The position numbers were made by a program, and so were the translations under genes. This document shows, piece by piece, positions 1-7,394 of a stretch of 39,281 nucleotides of DNA; the first letter of the stretch is position 1, and each line of letters starts with the position of its first letter. Source of the stretch: an uncultured Dechloromonas sp. (GTDB lineage Bacteria; Pseudomonadota; Gammaproteobacteria; Burkholderiales; Rhodocyclaceae). The notes beneath the pieces are model-generated. The model made no database searches, was not told the origin of the DNA, and worked only from the letters and a program-made list of their open reading frames with translations. Where the stretch lies: NCBI RefSeq assembly GCF_945957265.1, contig NZ_CAMFKO010000037.1, positions 1 to 39,281 on the forward strand, written 5' to 3'.

Positions 1-164
1 GGCTTATAGACCCCCGTGATCAGGTTGAACAGCGTCGTCTTGCCGGCGCCGTTGGGACCGATCACCGAATAGACGATACCGGAGTCGATGTTGAAGCTGA
101 CGTTCTGGACGGCCTTGACGCCGCCGAAATGGATGGACAGGTCCTTGACTTCGAGCATGCTCAT
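1..164 (-). CDS. livG: Liv-type ABC transporter ATP-binding protein (partial, N-terminus only)
   Basis: Only the first 54 codons are inside the window; the gene runs off the left edge. The translation starts [19 protein letters not shown] and contains the Walker A motif GPNGAGKTT followed by [10 protein letters not shown], which is characteristic of LivG-type ATPases of branched-chain amino acid/aromatic-acid ABC importers. The start codon lies 2 bases after the stop of the permease gene livM and follows a GGGGGAG ribosome-binding site embedded in the end of livM, so the two are probably translationally coupled. A second ATPase gene (livF) would be expected beyond the edge but cannot be seen. 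The substrate is not visible here; the neighbouring paa genes suggest aromatic acids such as phenylacetate. Confidence 0.9.
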   Translation of the reverse strand, partial: MSMLEVKDLSIHFGGVKAVQNVSFNIDSGIVYSVIGPNGAGKTTLFNLITGVYK

Positions 165-166
165 GA

Positions 167-1099
167 TCACTCCCCCTTTCCGAACTTGGCGGCCAGCGTC
201 GGCACGAGGCCCTTGGGCAGGAAGATCATGCAACCCATCAGGATGCTGCCGAAGACGACGGTTTCCCAGCCTTCGAAGGTGGCCAGCGCCTGCGGCAGCG
301 CCGTCAGCAGCACGGCGCCGACCAGCGAGCCGTACACCGAGGCCATGCCGCCGATGACCACCATGGTCACCAGCTCGATGGAGTGGAAGAAATCGGCGAA
401 GTTGGGGCTGACGAAACCGACGTAGTGCGCCGTGACGCTGCCCATCAGGCTGGCGAAGACGGCGGACAGCACGAAGATCGCCACCTTGTAGCGCACGACA
501 TCGACGCCGACCACCTGCGAGGCGACTTCCGACCCGTGCAGCGCGCGCAGGGCGCGGCCGAAGGGCGAGTCGATCAGGTTCAGCGAGGCCCACACCGATA
601 CCGACAGCAGCAGCGCGACGACCCAGTACCACTGCTTGTCGTTGCTCAGCTCGAAGCCGAACAGGCCCATCGCCGGCACCGGCATGCCGTCCGGCCCGCC
701 GGTCCATTGCGCCTCGTTGCGCAGCGCGATGTTGATGATGATGCCGAGGCCGAGGGTGGCCATCGCCAGGTAGTGGCCCTTGAGCTTGAAGATCGGGCGG
801 GCGACCAGGGCGGCGAGGATGCCCGTGGCCGCGGCGCCGGCCCCCATGGCGAGCAGCGGATGCCAGCCGAAGTGCGTCGGCAGCACGGCCGAGGCGTAGG
901 CGCCGATGCCGAGGAAACCGGCGTGGCCGAGGCTGATCTGGCCGGCGAAGCCGATCAGCAGGTTGAGGCCGAGCACGATCACGGCATTGATCGCCATGCG
1001 GATGACCAGGTCGAGGTAGAAGCTGTTGGGGACCACGAAGGGGAGGATGGCGAGGATCGCCACCACCAGGTAGAGGCCGAAATAGACGTTCTTTTTCAT
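167..1099 (-). CDS. livM: Liv-type ABC transporter inner-membrane permease LivM
   Basis: Encodes 310 residues, normal for LivM. The N-terminus [21 protein letters not shown] is followed by about eight to nine hydrophobic membrane segments. The family's conserved block [24 protein letters not shown] lies near residues 45-70 and [13 protein letters not shown] near the C-terminal third. It forms the transmembrane channel with LivH and is driven by the LivG/LivF ATPases. The ATG was chosen because it follows the livH stop by only 2 bases; the long upstream reading frame in this frame is a shadow of livH. It belongs to a minus-strand operon livH-livM-livG. The substrate is not encoded in the permease sequence. 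Import of phenylacetate or a related aromatic acid is an inference from the Liv-type binding-protein gene inside the paa operon at 12163-13308. Confidence 0.93.
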   Translation of the reverse strand: MKKNVYFGLYLVVAILAILPFVVPNSFYLDLVIRMAINAVIVLGLNLLIGFAGQISLGHAGFLGIGAYASAVLPTHFGWHPLLAMGAGAAATGILAALVARPIFKLKGHYLAMATLGLGIIINIALRNEAQWTGGPDGMPVPAMGLFGFELSNDKQWYWVVALLLSVSVWASLNLIDSPFGRALRALHGSEVASQVVGVDVVRYKVAIFVLSAVFASLMGSVTAHYVGFVSPNFADFFHSIELVTMVVIGGMASVYGSLVGAVLLTALPQALATFEGWETVVFGSILMGCMIFLPKGLVPTLAAKFGKGE

Positions 1100-1101
1100 G
1101 C

Positions 1102-1977
1102 TTACACCCGATCCGTCGATTTGCCGCCGAACAGGCCGCGCGGCATGAAGAAGAGAATGAACAGGATCAGCACGAAGGGAATCGCGTCCTTGTAGCTCGA
1201 CGAAATGTAGCCGGCGCCCATCGCTTCCAGGATGCCGACGAGCAGGCCGCCGAGCACGGCGCCGAGGCCGTTGCCCAGGCCGCCGACGACCGCCGCGACA
1301 AAGCCCTTGAGGCCGAGCATGATGCCGACATCGTAGGAGGTCAGGGTGATCGGGGTGACCAGGATGCCGCCCAGCGCGCCGAGCGCCGCCGACATGGCGA
1401 AGCTCATGAACAGCACCCAGCTGGTGTTGATGCCGACCAGTTCGGCGGCCAGCCGGTTGTACGAGGTGGCCAGCATGGCCTTGCCCTGCAGCGTGCGGTT
1501 GAAGAAATACCACAGTGCGACGACGACCACAGCGGTGACGCCGAGAACCCACAGGCTCTGCGGCAACAGCGTGGCGCCGAGAATCTGGATCGGCTCGTCG
1601 CCGGAAAAGGCGGGCAGGCTGAAGGTGTTCTTGCCGAGCCAGACCTGGACCAGGCCGCGGATGACCAGCGAGGCGCCGATGGTGATGATGATCAGGGTCA
1701 CCGTTTCGGCGCCCTTGACCGGCTCGATGGCCAGCTTTTCGACCAGCACGCCGACGACGGCCGGGATCAGGATGGCGAGCAGCAGCGCGACCGGCAGCGG
1801 CAGGCCGGCCTGCGTGAAATACACGGCGAGCATGCCGCCGAGCATGATGAATTCGCCCTGGGCGAAGTTGATCACGTTGCTGGCGTTGTAGATCAGCGTG
1901 AAGCCGAGCGCCGCCAGTGCGTAGGTGGCGCCGACCGTGATCCCGGAAAAGAGGAATTGGAGGAACTGGGCAAGCAT
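1102..1977 (-). CDS. livH: Liv-type ABC transporter inner-membrane permease LivH
   Basis: Encodes 291 residues starting [20 protein letters not shown], the standard LivH opening, with the conserved block [19 protein letters not shown] near residues 30-50 and [17 protein letters not shown] near the C-terminus. It is the second channel subunit of a branched-chain amino acid/aromatic-acid type importer. The ATG was preferred over an upstream in-frame start that would add a hydrophilic, non-family leader, because GGAGGG lies a few bases before it. It is the first gene of livHMG. A sigma-70-like promoter with an internal palindrome lies about 170 bases upstream (2145-2173). The leader between promoter and gene (about 1978-2144) holds no other convincing gene. 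Confidence 0.93.
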   Translation of the reverse strand: MLAQFLQFLFSGITVGATYALAALGFTLIYNASNVINFAQGEFIMLGGMLAVYFTQAGLPLPVALLLAILIPAVVGVLVEKLAIEPVKGAETVTLIIITIGASLVIRGLVQVWLGKNTFSLPAFSGDEPIQILGATLLPQSLWVLGVTAVVVVALWYFFNRTLQGKAMLATSYNRLAAELVGINTSWVLFMSFAMSAALGALGGILVTPITLTSYDVGIMLGLKGFVAAVVGGLGNGLGAVLGGLLVGILEAMGAGYISSSYKDAIPFVLILFILFFMPRGLFGGKSTDRV

Positions 1978-2144
1978 CACACGCCCTCCGTTGTGGTGGC
2001 CGGGACAACCGTTGGGGGCTGCAGGCCGGAATTCATGATTGCGGATTTCATGTCTTCTCCTGTGATTATTCTGTTCATCTTCCATGCGCCGGGTTTTCTG
2101 TGTTGGGGCCCGGTCTGCTGGTTGTTTTGCTAATTATGCGATCG

Positions 2145-2173
2145 ATTAAATCACTACGATGTTAGTGAGTCAA
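2145..2173 (-). promoter_or_regulatory. Predicted livHMG promoter with palindromic operator in the spacer
   Basis: Read on the minus strand, a -35 box TTGACT (2173-2168) is separated by exactly 17 bases from a -10 box TTTAAT (2150-2145); each matches five of six consensus bases. The spacer holds a perfect inverted repeat TCACTA-N6-TAGTGA (2151-2168), a typical position for a repressor operator. The -35 hexamer TTGACT is the same as in the two predicted promoters of the 4423-4797 region. The GATAC/GTATC repeat seen at the paa promoters is absent here, so a different regulator may bind. Prediction only. Confidence 0.5.
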
Positions 2174-2246
2174 GTCGCGGGCTGGCCTCGAGGTGGCGGC
2201 GGGCAGGCACCCGTCCGCTCATCGCGAAAGCCCCGGGGCGCACCGC

Positions 2247-3296
2247 TCAGCCCGGCAACAGGTGGTCGGCATCGGCGACCACCGGCTGTTGCTGGGCGAA
2301 GAAGCCTTCGGTATGGATCAGCTCGTCCTTGGCGCCCTGTCTCTTGGCGGCGGCGACGCAGGCATCGACGAATTCCGGGCTGCCGGCGGCGAAGATGGTG
2401 TGCTTCGACAGGTCGGGGAAAAGCTGCGGCAGCACCGTGTCGATGCGGCCGTTGAGGAAGCCTTCGTGCTGTTCGCGGGTGAGCGTGATCTTGTAGTCGA
2501 AGCTGCGGTGCTTGGTGCGCCACCAGGCCATCATGCCCAGGCTGTAGACGTCTTCCTTGGTGCGCGCCGAGAAGAGCATCGTCACCGGCTTGCGGAAACC
2601 GCGGCGCAGGGCCGCTTCGGCCAGCGCCAGCACGGGCGCCAGGCCGGTGCCGGCGGCGATGCACAGCACCGGCGTGTCGACCGACGGGTCGCCGATGAAG
2701 GTGCCGTAGGCGCCGGAAATCTTGACGCTCTCGCCGATGGCCAGCTGGTCGTGGATCCAGTTGCTGGTCACGCCGCCGTCGGCGCGGGCGACCTGGAGCA
2801 CCAGCTCGCCGTCCGGACGCGGGGCGTTGGAAATCGAATAGGCGCGGGCCGGGATGTCGGCGCGCGGGTTGCCGACGGTGACGTACTGGCCGGGCCAGTA
2901 GCGGATCGGCTGGCCGACCGGGCGCAGGCGCAGCTCGACGACGCGGGCGGCGATCTGCTTCTTGTCGGTGACCACGAACAGCGCATCCTCGCGCGGCGGG
3001 AAGAGTTTGGGCTTGGCATCCTCGGTGCCCCACTCGATGGTGAGTTCCTCGGAAATCGGCTTGGCCATGCACATCAGGCCGTAGCCCTGCTTGCGCTCTT
3101 CCTGCGACAAGGCCATGTCGAGGACCATGCCCTGGTCGAACTGGCCGGTGGTGACCTTGACCTTGCATTCGCCGCAGGCGCCGGCGCGACAGTTGTTGGG
3201 CAGCGCGTAGCCGGCCTTTTCCAGGGCCATCAGCACGGTGTCGCCGTAGGCGCAATCGACCGACTTGCCGGAGGGTTGCATGATGATGCGAGCCAT
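2247..3296 (-). CDS. Oxygenase reductase component: N-terminal 2Fe-2S ferredoxin, FAD and NAD(P)H domains
   Basis: Encodes 349 residues. Residues 1-90 form a plant-type 2Fe-2S ferredoxin domain with C36-x4-C41-x2-C44 and C76. Residues about 105-200 are a ferredoxin-reductase FAD domain with the flavin motif RAYS (151-154). The C-terminal half is the NAD(P)H domain with AAGTG (214-218). This order, ferredoxin first, is that of the reductases of soluble diiron monooxygenases and related oxygenases, and is the mirror image of PaaE in the same window. The inferred role is to pass electrons from NAD(P)H to the diiron protein encoded directly upstream. The start follows GAGGAAG by about 7 bases; longer in-frame starts run into the upstream gene. 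The substrate of the system is unknown. It is unlikely to be a duplicate PaaE because of the domain order. Confidence 0.85.
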   Translation of the reverse strand: MARIIMQPSGKSVDCAYGDTVLMALEKAGYALPNNCRAGACGECKVKVTTGQFDQGMVLDMALSQEERKQGYGLMCMAKPISEELTIEWGTEDAKPKLFPPREDALFVVTDKKQIAARVVELRLRPVGQPIRYWPGQYVTVGNPRADIPARAYSISNAPRPDGELVLQVARADGGVTSNWIHDQLAIGESVKISGAYGTFIGDPSVDTPVLCIAAGTGLAPVLALAEAALRRGFRKPVTMLFSARTKEDVYSLGMMAWWRTKHRSFDYKITLTREQHEGFLNGRIDTVLPQLFPDLSKHTIFAAGSPEFVDACVAAAKRQGAKDELIHTEGFFAQQQPVVADADHLLPG

Positions 3297-3338
3297 TTCG
3301 TCTTCCTCTTGTAAGTATGTGTGTCTCTGTTGCGGCAA

Positions 3339-3367
3339 GGCCGACGCCCTTTTTCGGGGCGCCGGCC
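3339..3367 (-). other. Intercistronic hairpin between diiron protein and reductase genes
   Basis: An inverted repeat with 11-base arms (3339-3349 and 3357-3367) and a 7-base A-rich loop on the minus-strand RNA; one pair would be a G-U wobble. No U-run follows, so it is not a classical terminator. It could block 3' exonuclease and keep the upstream diiron-protein message more abundant than that of the reductase, a common need for oxygenase pairs. Function inferred. Confidence 0.45.
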
Positions 3368-3393
3368 GGAGCAAAGCGTCTGGTTTTTGCGGC

Positions 3394-4422
3394 TTAGAAC
3401 ACCGGGATGATGTCTTCCATGTCGATCTCGGAGACTTCCTGGCCGGTGATGCCGACTTCCGGAATCGCCGGGAACGGGATGTTGTAGCGGTCGAGCACAC
3501 CCTTCAGGTTGATCATCGCATTCTTCCAGTTCTGCAGCTTGGCCTCGTAGGTCGGGATGCCGAAGCCGGCGCCGCGGGCCACTTCCTCGGCCTCGCGCTG
3601 GGTGGCGATGAAGTCGGACGGCAGGTCCCAGAACTCCATCGGCGGCTCGAACAGCACGGCGGACAGGAACAGGTAGCCGGCGCGGATCTGCTTGGTGACG
3701 ACCGACTTGGTCGATTCGTCGAGGCCCGGGTAGTCGCGTTCCATGACGGCCATGCAGATCGCCATGTGGCGGCCTTCGTCGCGGCCGATGTTCTTGAAGC
3801 CTTCCTTGAAGACGGCTTCGCGGGAGTTCTCGTACATCTGCTTGAAGATGGTGGCGGCAGCGATCTCGCCCATCAGGAAGGAGCTGAACAGCACGGCCAG
3901 GTCGTACTTGGGCACGGCCTGCTTGTAACCGGTCCAGTAGCGGCCGCCGTTGAAATACAGCCACTGCACGTTCTTCTGCAGGCGCTTGCCGAGTTCGGTC
4001 TTCGGCGTGTAGGTCAGCGGGTCCGGGTGGCCGAGCAGCTTGGTGATGGCCAGGCCGCACATGATTTCGTGGTTCTGCTCGTCGCGGGTGACGGAGAAGA
4101 AGCACTTGCGGACCGGGTCTTCCTCGTGCACTTCATAGGTCTTGATCAGGGCTTCGGCGAAGACCGGGGGGGCGGAAGCGTCGAACACCGACAGCAGGCT
4201 CCACCAGTAGGCGATGGATTCGCGCTCTTCCCAGGTGTAGCTATCGACGTCGAGGGTGTCCCAGGGCAGCTTTTCCGGATCCCAGTTCTCGCGCAGCGAG
4301 GCTTCCCAGACTTCCTGCAGCTTCTTGGTCTTGCTGTTCCAGGACAGCGGGTAGATGTTCGGCTGCGGGGTAGCCGGCGGGAATTCCATCTTGTCTGCAA
4401 AACGTTCCTTGTTGCTTGCCAT
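3394..4422 (-). CDS. Ferritin-like diiron oxygenase of unassigned substrate
   Basis: Encodes 342 residues; I do not recognise a named family member. The sequence shows a ribonucleotide-reductase-R2/ferritin-like diiron pattern: probable ligands E90, then E115-x2-H118 (in DEQNH), E186 (in MGEIAAATIF) and E216-x2-H219 (in DEGRH), with spacings typical of a four-helix diiron site. It lacks the length and motifs of BoxB or of toluene/methane monooxygenase alpha subunits, and it is distinct from PaaA and PaaC in this window. The downstream gene is an N-terminal-ferredoxin reductase, so the pair reads as a two-component NAD(P)H-dependent oxygenase. AGGAG lies 6 bases before the ATG. Its predicted promoter carries the same GATAC-N28-GTATC repeat as paaN, which ties it to phenylacetate control. 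The reaction is unknown; ring or side-chain oxygenation of an aromatic acid or CoA ester is an inference. Confidence 0.8.
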   Translation of the reverse strand: MASNKERFADKMEFPPATPQPNIYPLSWNSKTKKLQEVWEASLRENWDPEKLPWDTLDVDSYTWEERESIAYWWSLLSVFDASAPPVFAEALIKTYEVHEEDPVRKCFFSVTRDEQNHEIMCGLAITKLLGHPDPLTYTPKTELGKRLQKNVQWLYFNGGRYWTGYKQAVPKYDLAVLFSSFLMGEIAAATIFKQMYENSREAVFKEGFKNIGRDEGRHMAICMAVMERDYPGLDESTKSVVTKQIRAGYLFLSAVLFEPPMEFWDLPSDFIATQREAEEVARGAGFGIPTYEAKLQNWKNAMINLKGVLDRYNIPFPAIPEVGITGQEVSEIDMEDIIPVF

Positions 4423-4492
4423 GTCTCACTCCTTATAGGTGCTTCGTCATCGGTTCGATAAGCCAACCCGGTGTCCGGGTGGCGTGAGGTGA

Positions 4493-4536
4493 ATAATGAT
4501 ACGTAACGATGGCTTGAGTCAACAAATTTTGTATCA
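4493..4536 (-). promoter_or_regulatory. Predicted diiron-oxygenase promoter with PaaX-type operator TGATAC-N28-GTATCA
   Basis: TGATAC (4497-4502) and GTATCA (4531-4536) form an inverted repeat with 28 bases between the arms. Between them on the minus strand lies TTGACT (4522-4517) as -35. The -10 would be CATTAT (4498-4493, spacing 18) or TATCAT (4501-4496, spacing 15), so one operator arm covers the -10 and the other sits upstream of the -35. The half-site and spacing closely resemble the E. coli PaaX operator as I recall it (TGATTC-N27-GAATCA). Confidence 0.55.
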
Positions 4537-4690
4537 AATCGCAAAATAATTTTCAGGGAACCAATTCTGGATTTTGAAACTCAAAAGATCAATGACTTTT
4601 GTGATCAAAAAATTTTGTTGATTAAAAAGACTATTTTTTGTTGTTGGAAACTTATTCTGCAAAATAGAATTGCAAATCGCGTTGTTTTTT

Positions 4691-4732
4691 ACGATACTTT
4701 CAATTGACTTCTTAGAAGATAGTTCGTATCGT
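4691..4732 (+). promoter_or_regulatory. Predicted paaN promoter with PaaX-type operator ACGATAC-N28-GTATCGT
   Basis: A perfect 7-base inverted repeat, ACGATAC (4691-4697) and GTATCGT (4726-4732), encloses a -35 box TTGACT (4704-4709). After exactly 17 bases comes TATCGT (4727-4732) as -10, which is the right arm itself. A repressor bound to both arms would cover the promoter. A transcript starting near 4739 would have a leader of about 60 bases ending in the AAGGAG site of paaN. Confidence 0.6.
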
Positions 4733-4797
4733 GTGTTTGGGTTGGCGCCATCTGCTCGCGCCTACGTTCAAGAACAAGCTTCATCAAGGAGATACCG

Positions 4798-6465
4798 ATG
4801 TCCCACCCCCTGCTCGAGAAACACCGTGCCACGCTGGATGGCGCCCTGAACGCCATCGCCACCCGCGGCTACTGGTCGGCCTATAACGAGATGCCGAGCC
4901 CGAAGACCTACGGCGAAACGGCGGCCGACGACGGCAAGAAGGCCTTCGAGGCGCACCTGGGTAAGCAGTTCGTGCTCGACCAGCCGGGGCAGAAGGGTTG
5001 GGCGGGCGGCGAGCAGTCGCCGTACGGCATCGACATGGCCGTGCAGTACCCGGTGTGCGACCACGAGGCGCTGATCGCCGCCGGCCGGCAGGCCATGGTC
5101 GGCTGGCAGAAGGCCGGCGCCGACGGCCGCACCGGCATCTGCCTGGAAATCCTCGACCGCCTGAACAAGCAGAGCTTCGAGCTGGCCCATTCGGTCATGA
5201 TGACCACCGGCCAGGGCTGGATGATGGCCTTCCAGGCCGGCGCGCCGCACGCCCAGGATCGCGGCCTCGAAACGCTGGCCTATGCCTACCGCGAAATGCG
5301 CTTCGTGCCGAGCGAAACGGTATGGGACAAGCCGCAGGGCAAGAACCCGCCGCTGGTCATGAAGAAGCACTTCGAACTGCTCGGCCAGGGCGTCGGCGTC
5401 GTCGTCGGCTGCGGCACTTTCCCGACCTGGAACACCTACCCCGGCCTGTTCGCCGCGCTGTCCACCGGCAACGCCGTGATCGTCAAGCCGCACAGCAACG
5501 CCATCCTGCCGGCCGCCATCACCGTGCGCACCATCCGCGCCGTGCTCGCCGAGAACGGCATCGACCCCAACCTGGTCACCCTGTGCGTCGCCGCCGACCG
5601 CGCCACGACGCAGAAGCTGGTCACCCATCCGGCGGTCAAGTCCATCGACTTCACCGGCGGCAACGTCTTCGGCCAGTGGCTGGTCGACAACTGCCGCCAG
5701 GCCCGCGTCTATGCCGAGCTGGCCGGCGTCAACAACATCGTCATCGACTCCACCGACGCCTACAAGCCGATGCTGCGCAACCTGGCCTTCACCCTGTCGC
5801 TGTATTCCGGCCAGATGTGCACCACCTCGCAGGCCCTGTTCGTGCCGGCCGGCGGCATCGATACCGAGGACGGCCACAAATCCTACGACGACGTCTGCGC
5901 CGACCTGGCCAAGGCCGTTTCCGGCTTCCTGTCCAAGCCGGAAGTCGCCCACGCCGTGCTCGGCGCCGTGCAGTCGGCCGATACCCTGAAGCGCATCGAG
6001 ATGGCCGACAGCGGCACGCTGGGCAAGGTCGTGCTGGCCTCGAGCAAGCTGGAAAACCCGGAATTCCCGAAAGCCACCGTGCGCACCCCGGTCCTCCTCG
6101 CCTGCGATGCCGCCGACGAGCATGCCTACATGGAAGAGCGTTTCGGCCCGATCAGCTTCATCGTCAAGGTCGCCGACACCGCCGCCGCCATCGCCCTGTC
6201 CGAGCGCATCGTGTCCACGCATGGCGCGCTGACCGCCGGCATCTACTCGACCAAACCGGAAGTCATCGACGCCATGACCGCCGCCACCATGCGCTCCAAG
6301 GTCGCGCTGTCGATCAACCTGACCGGCGGCGTGTTCGTGAACCAGTCGGCGGCGTACTCCGACTACCACGGCACCGGCGGCAACCCGGCGGCCAACGCCT
6401 CCTACGCCGATGCCGCCTTCGTCGCCAACCGCTTCGTCGTCGTCCAGCGCCGCTACCACATCTAA
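4798..6465 (+). CDS. paaN: PaaN: aldehyde dehydrogenase of the phenylacetate pathway, without hydrolase domain
   Basis: Encodes 555 residues of the stand-alone PaaN aldehyde dehydrogenase family. Visible catalytic elements are N212 (in TWNTYPG), K230 (in VIVKPHS), the FTGG loop at 285-288, E307 (in AELAGVNN) and nucleophile C341 (in SGQMCTTSQ). It should oxidise the reactive semialdehyde formed on oxepin-CoA ring cleavage to 3-oxo-5,6-dehydrosuberyl-CoA using NAD(P)+. E. coli PaaZ is about 680 residues and carries a C-terminal MaoC-type hydrolase domain that opens the ring; that domain is missing here, so a separate hydrolase is needed. The start is fixed by AAGGAG at 4787-4792. It is the first gene of the paa cluster, behind a PaaX-type operator. 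A 130-base gap with a CGGGCC/GGCCCG hairpin (6542-6563) separates it from paaG. Confidence 0.92.
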   Translation: MSHPLLEKHRATLDGALNAIATRGYWSAYNEMPSPKTYGETAADDGKKAFEAHLGKQFVLDQPGQKGWAGGEQSPYGIDMAVQYPVCDHEALIAAGRQAMVGWQKAGADGRTGICLEILDRLNKQSFELAHSVMMTTGQGWMMAFQAGAPHAQDRGLETLAYAYREMRFVPSETVWDKPQGKNPPLVMKKHFELLGQGVGVVVGCGTFPTWNTYPGLFAALSTGNAVIVKPHSNAILPAAITVRTIRAVLAENGIDPNLVTLCVAADRATTQKLVTHPAVKSIDFTGGNVFGQWLVDNCRQARVYAELAGVNNIVIDSTDAYKPMLRNLAFTLSLYSGQMCTTSQALFVPAGGIDTEDGHKSYDDVCADLAKAVSGFLSKPEVAHAVLGAVQSADTLKRIEMADSGTLGKVVLASSKLENPEFPKATVRTPVLLACDAADEHAYMEERFGPISFIVKVADTAAAIALSERIVSTHGALTAGIYSTKPEVIDAMTAATMRSKVALSINLTGGVFVNQSAAYSDYHGTGGNPAANASYADAAFVANRFVVVQRRYHI

Positions 6466-6595
6466 ACGCCTGCATGAAGCTACTGTGCCCGCCCACGCCA
6501 GCCTTGCGATGCTCGCCGTATTCGCGTACGACTGTGCTTCTCGGGCCGGCCTGAACGGGCCCGCACCGATTTCTGCACGCGTTTTGGAGAACTGA

Positions 6596-7390
6596 ATGAA
6601 CTTTCAAACCATTAGCTTCACCGTCGAGGCCGGCATCGCCCGCCTGACCCTGAACCGGCCGGACAAGCTGAACAGCTTCACCGGCGAGATGCATGCCGAA
6701 CTGCGCACCGCGCTGGATCGCGTCCAGAGCGACCACGCCATCCGCGTGCTGGTGCTCACCGGCGCCGGGCGCGCCTTCTGCGCCGGGCAGGACCTGGCCG
6801 ACCCGGACATGGCCAAGATCGACGGCAAGATGCCGGACATCGGCAACGTCGTCGAACGCAACTACAAACCGCTGGTCATGCGCCTGCAGAACCTGCGCGT
6901 GCCGACCATCGCCGCGGTCAACGGCATCGCCGCCGGCGCCGGCGCCTCGGTGGCGCTGGCCTGCGACCTGGTGGTCGCCACCCAGTCCGCCTCCTTCCTG
7001 CAGGCCTTCTCCAAGATCGGCCTGATCCCGGATACCGGCGGCACCTGGTTCCTGCCGCAGCGCGTCGGCATGGCCCGCGCCATGGGCCTGGCCCTGCTCG
7101 CCGACAAGCTGCCGGCCGAGAAGGCCGCCGCCTGGGGGCTGATCTGGGAATGCGTGGCGGATGCCGAGTTCGCTGCCCGCATCGATGCCCTGGCCAAGCA
7201 ACTCTCCATCCTGCCGACCAAGGCGCTGGTCCGTACCCGCCAGGCCATGCATGCCGCGCCGGGCCATACCCTGGAGCAGCAGCTTTCCTTCGAAGGCAGC
7301 TTCATGCGCGAACTGGGCTGGAGCCCGGATTACGCCGAGGGCGTCCAGGCCTTCATGGAAAAGCGTGCGCCGAATTTCACCGGAGAGTGA
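6596..7390 (+). CDS. paaG: PaaG: ring-1,2-epoxyphenylacetyl-CoA isomerase (crotonase family)
   Basis: Encodes 264 residues of the enoyl-CoA hydratase/isomerase fold. The oxyanion region is GIAAGAGASVALACD (about residues 110-124) and the second active-site loop is IGLIPDTGGT with D146, the aspartate that replaces the hydratase glutamate in PaaG-type isomerases. The position corresponding to the first hydratase glutamate is also not Glu, which supports an isomerase over a hydratase. It converts the epoxide made by PaaABCE into the seven-membered oxepin-CoA and, as described for PaaG, can also act as a delta3,delta2-enoyl-CoA isomerase in the lower pathway. TTTTGGAG lies 8 bases before the ATG. 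paaH follows after 4 bases. Confidence 0.93.
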   Translation: MNFQTISFTVEAGIARLTLNRPDKLNSFTGEMHAELRTALDRVQSDHAIRVLVLTGAGRAFCAGQDLADPDMAKIDGKMPDIGNVVERNYKPLVMRLQNLRVPTIAAVNGIAAGAGASVALACDLVVATQSASFLQAFSKIGLIPDTGGTWFLPQRVGMARAMGLALLADKLPAEKAAAWGLIWECVADAEFAARIDALAKQLSILPTKALVRTRQAMHAAPGHTLEQQLSFEGSFMRELGWSPDYAEGVQAFMEKRAPNFTGE

Positions 7391-7394
7391 ACGC

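Larger units (their letters stand above)
4423..4797. promoter_or_regulatory. AT-rich divergent control region between the diiron oxygenase pair and paaN
   Basis: A 375-base stretch without a gene. Much of it (about 4490-4740) is strikingly AT-rich against GC-rich coding flanks. It contains two predicted divergent sigma-70 promoters, each with TTGACT as -35, and two copies of GATAC-N28-GTATC, one over each promoter. The centre (about 4540-4690) holds several A/T tracts and near-repeats such as TTTTGTGATC and AAAATTTTG, which may bend DNA or bind a global regulator. No open reading frame here has a plausible ribosome-binding site. Confidence 0.6.

Noticed and set aside
4768..6459. 563-codon minus-strand frame opposite paaN
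   Set aside because: Shadow of paaN; low-complexity composition and no ribosome-binding site.
4798..6465. Annotation as fused PaaZ
   Set aside because: The protein ends at 555 residues without the MaoC-type hydrolase domain, so PaaN is the better name.
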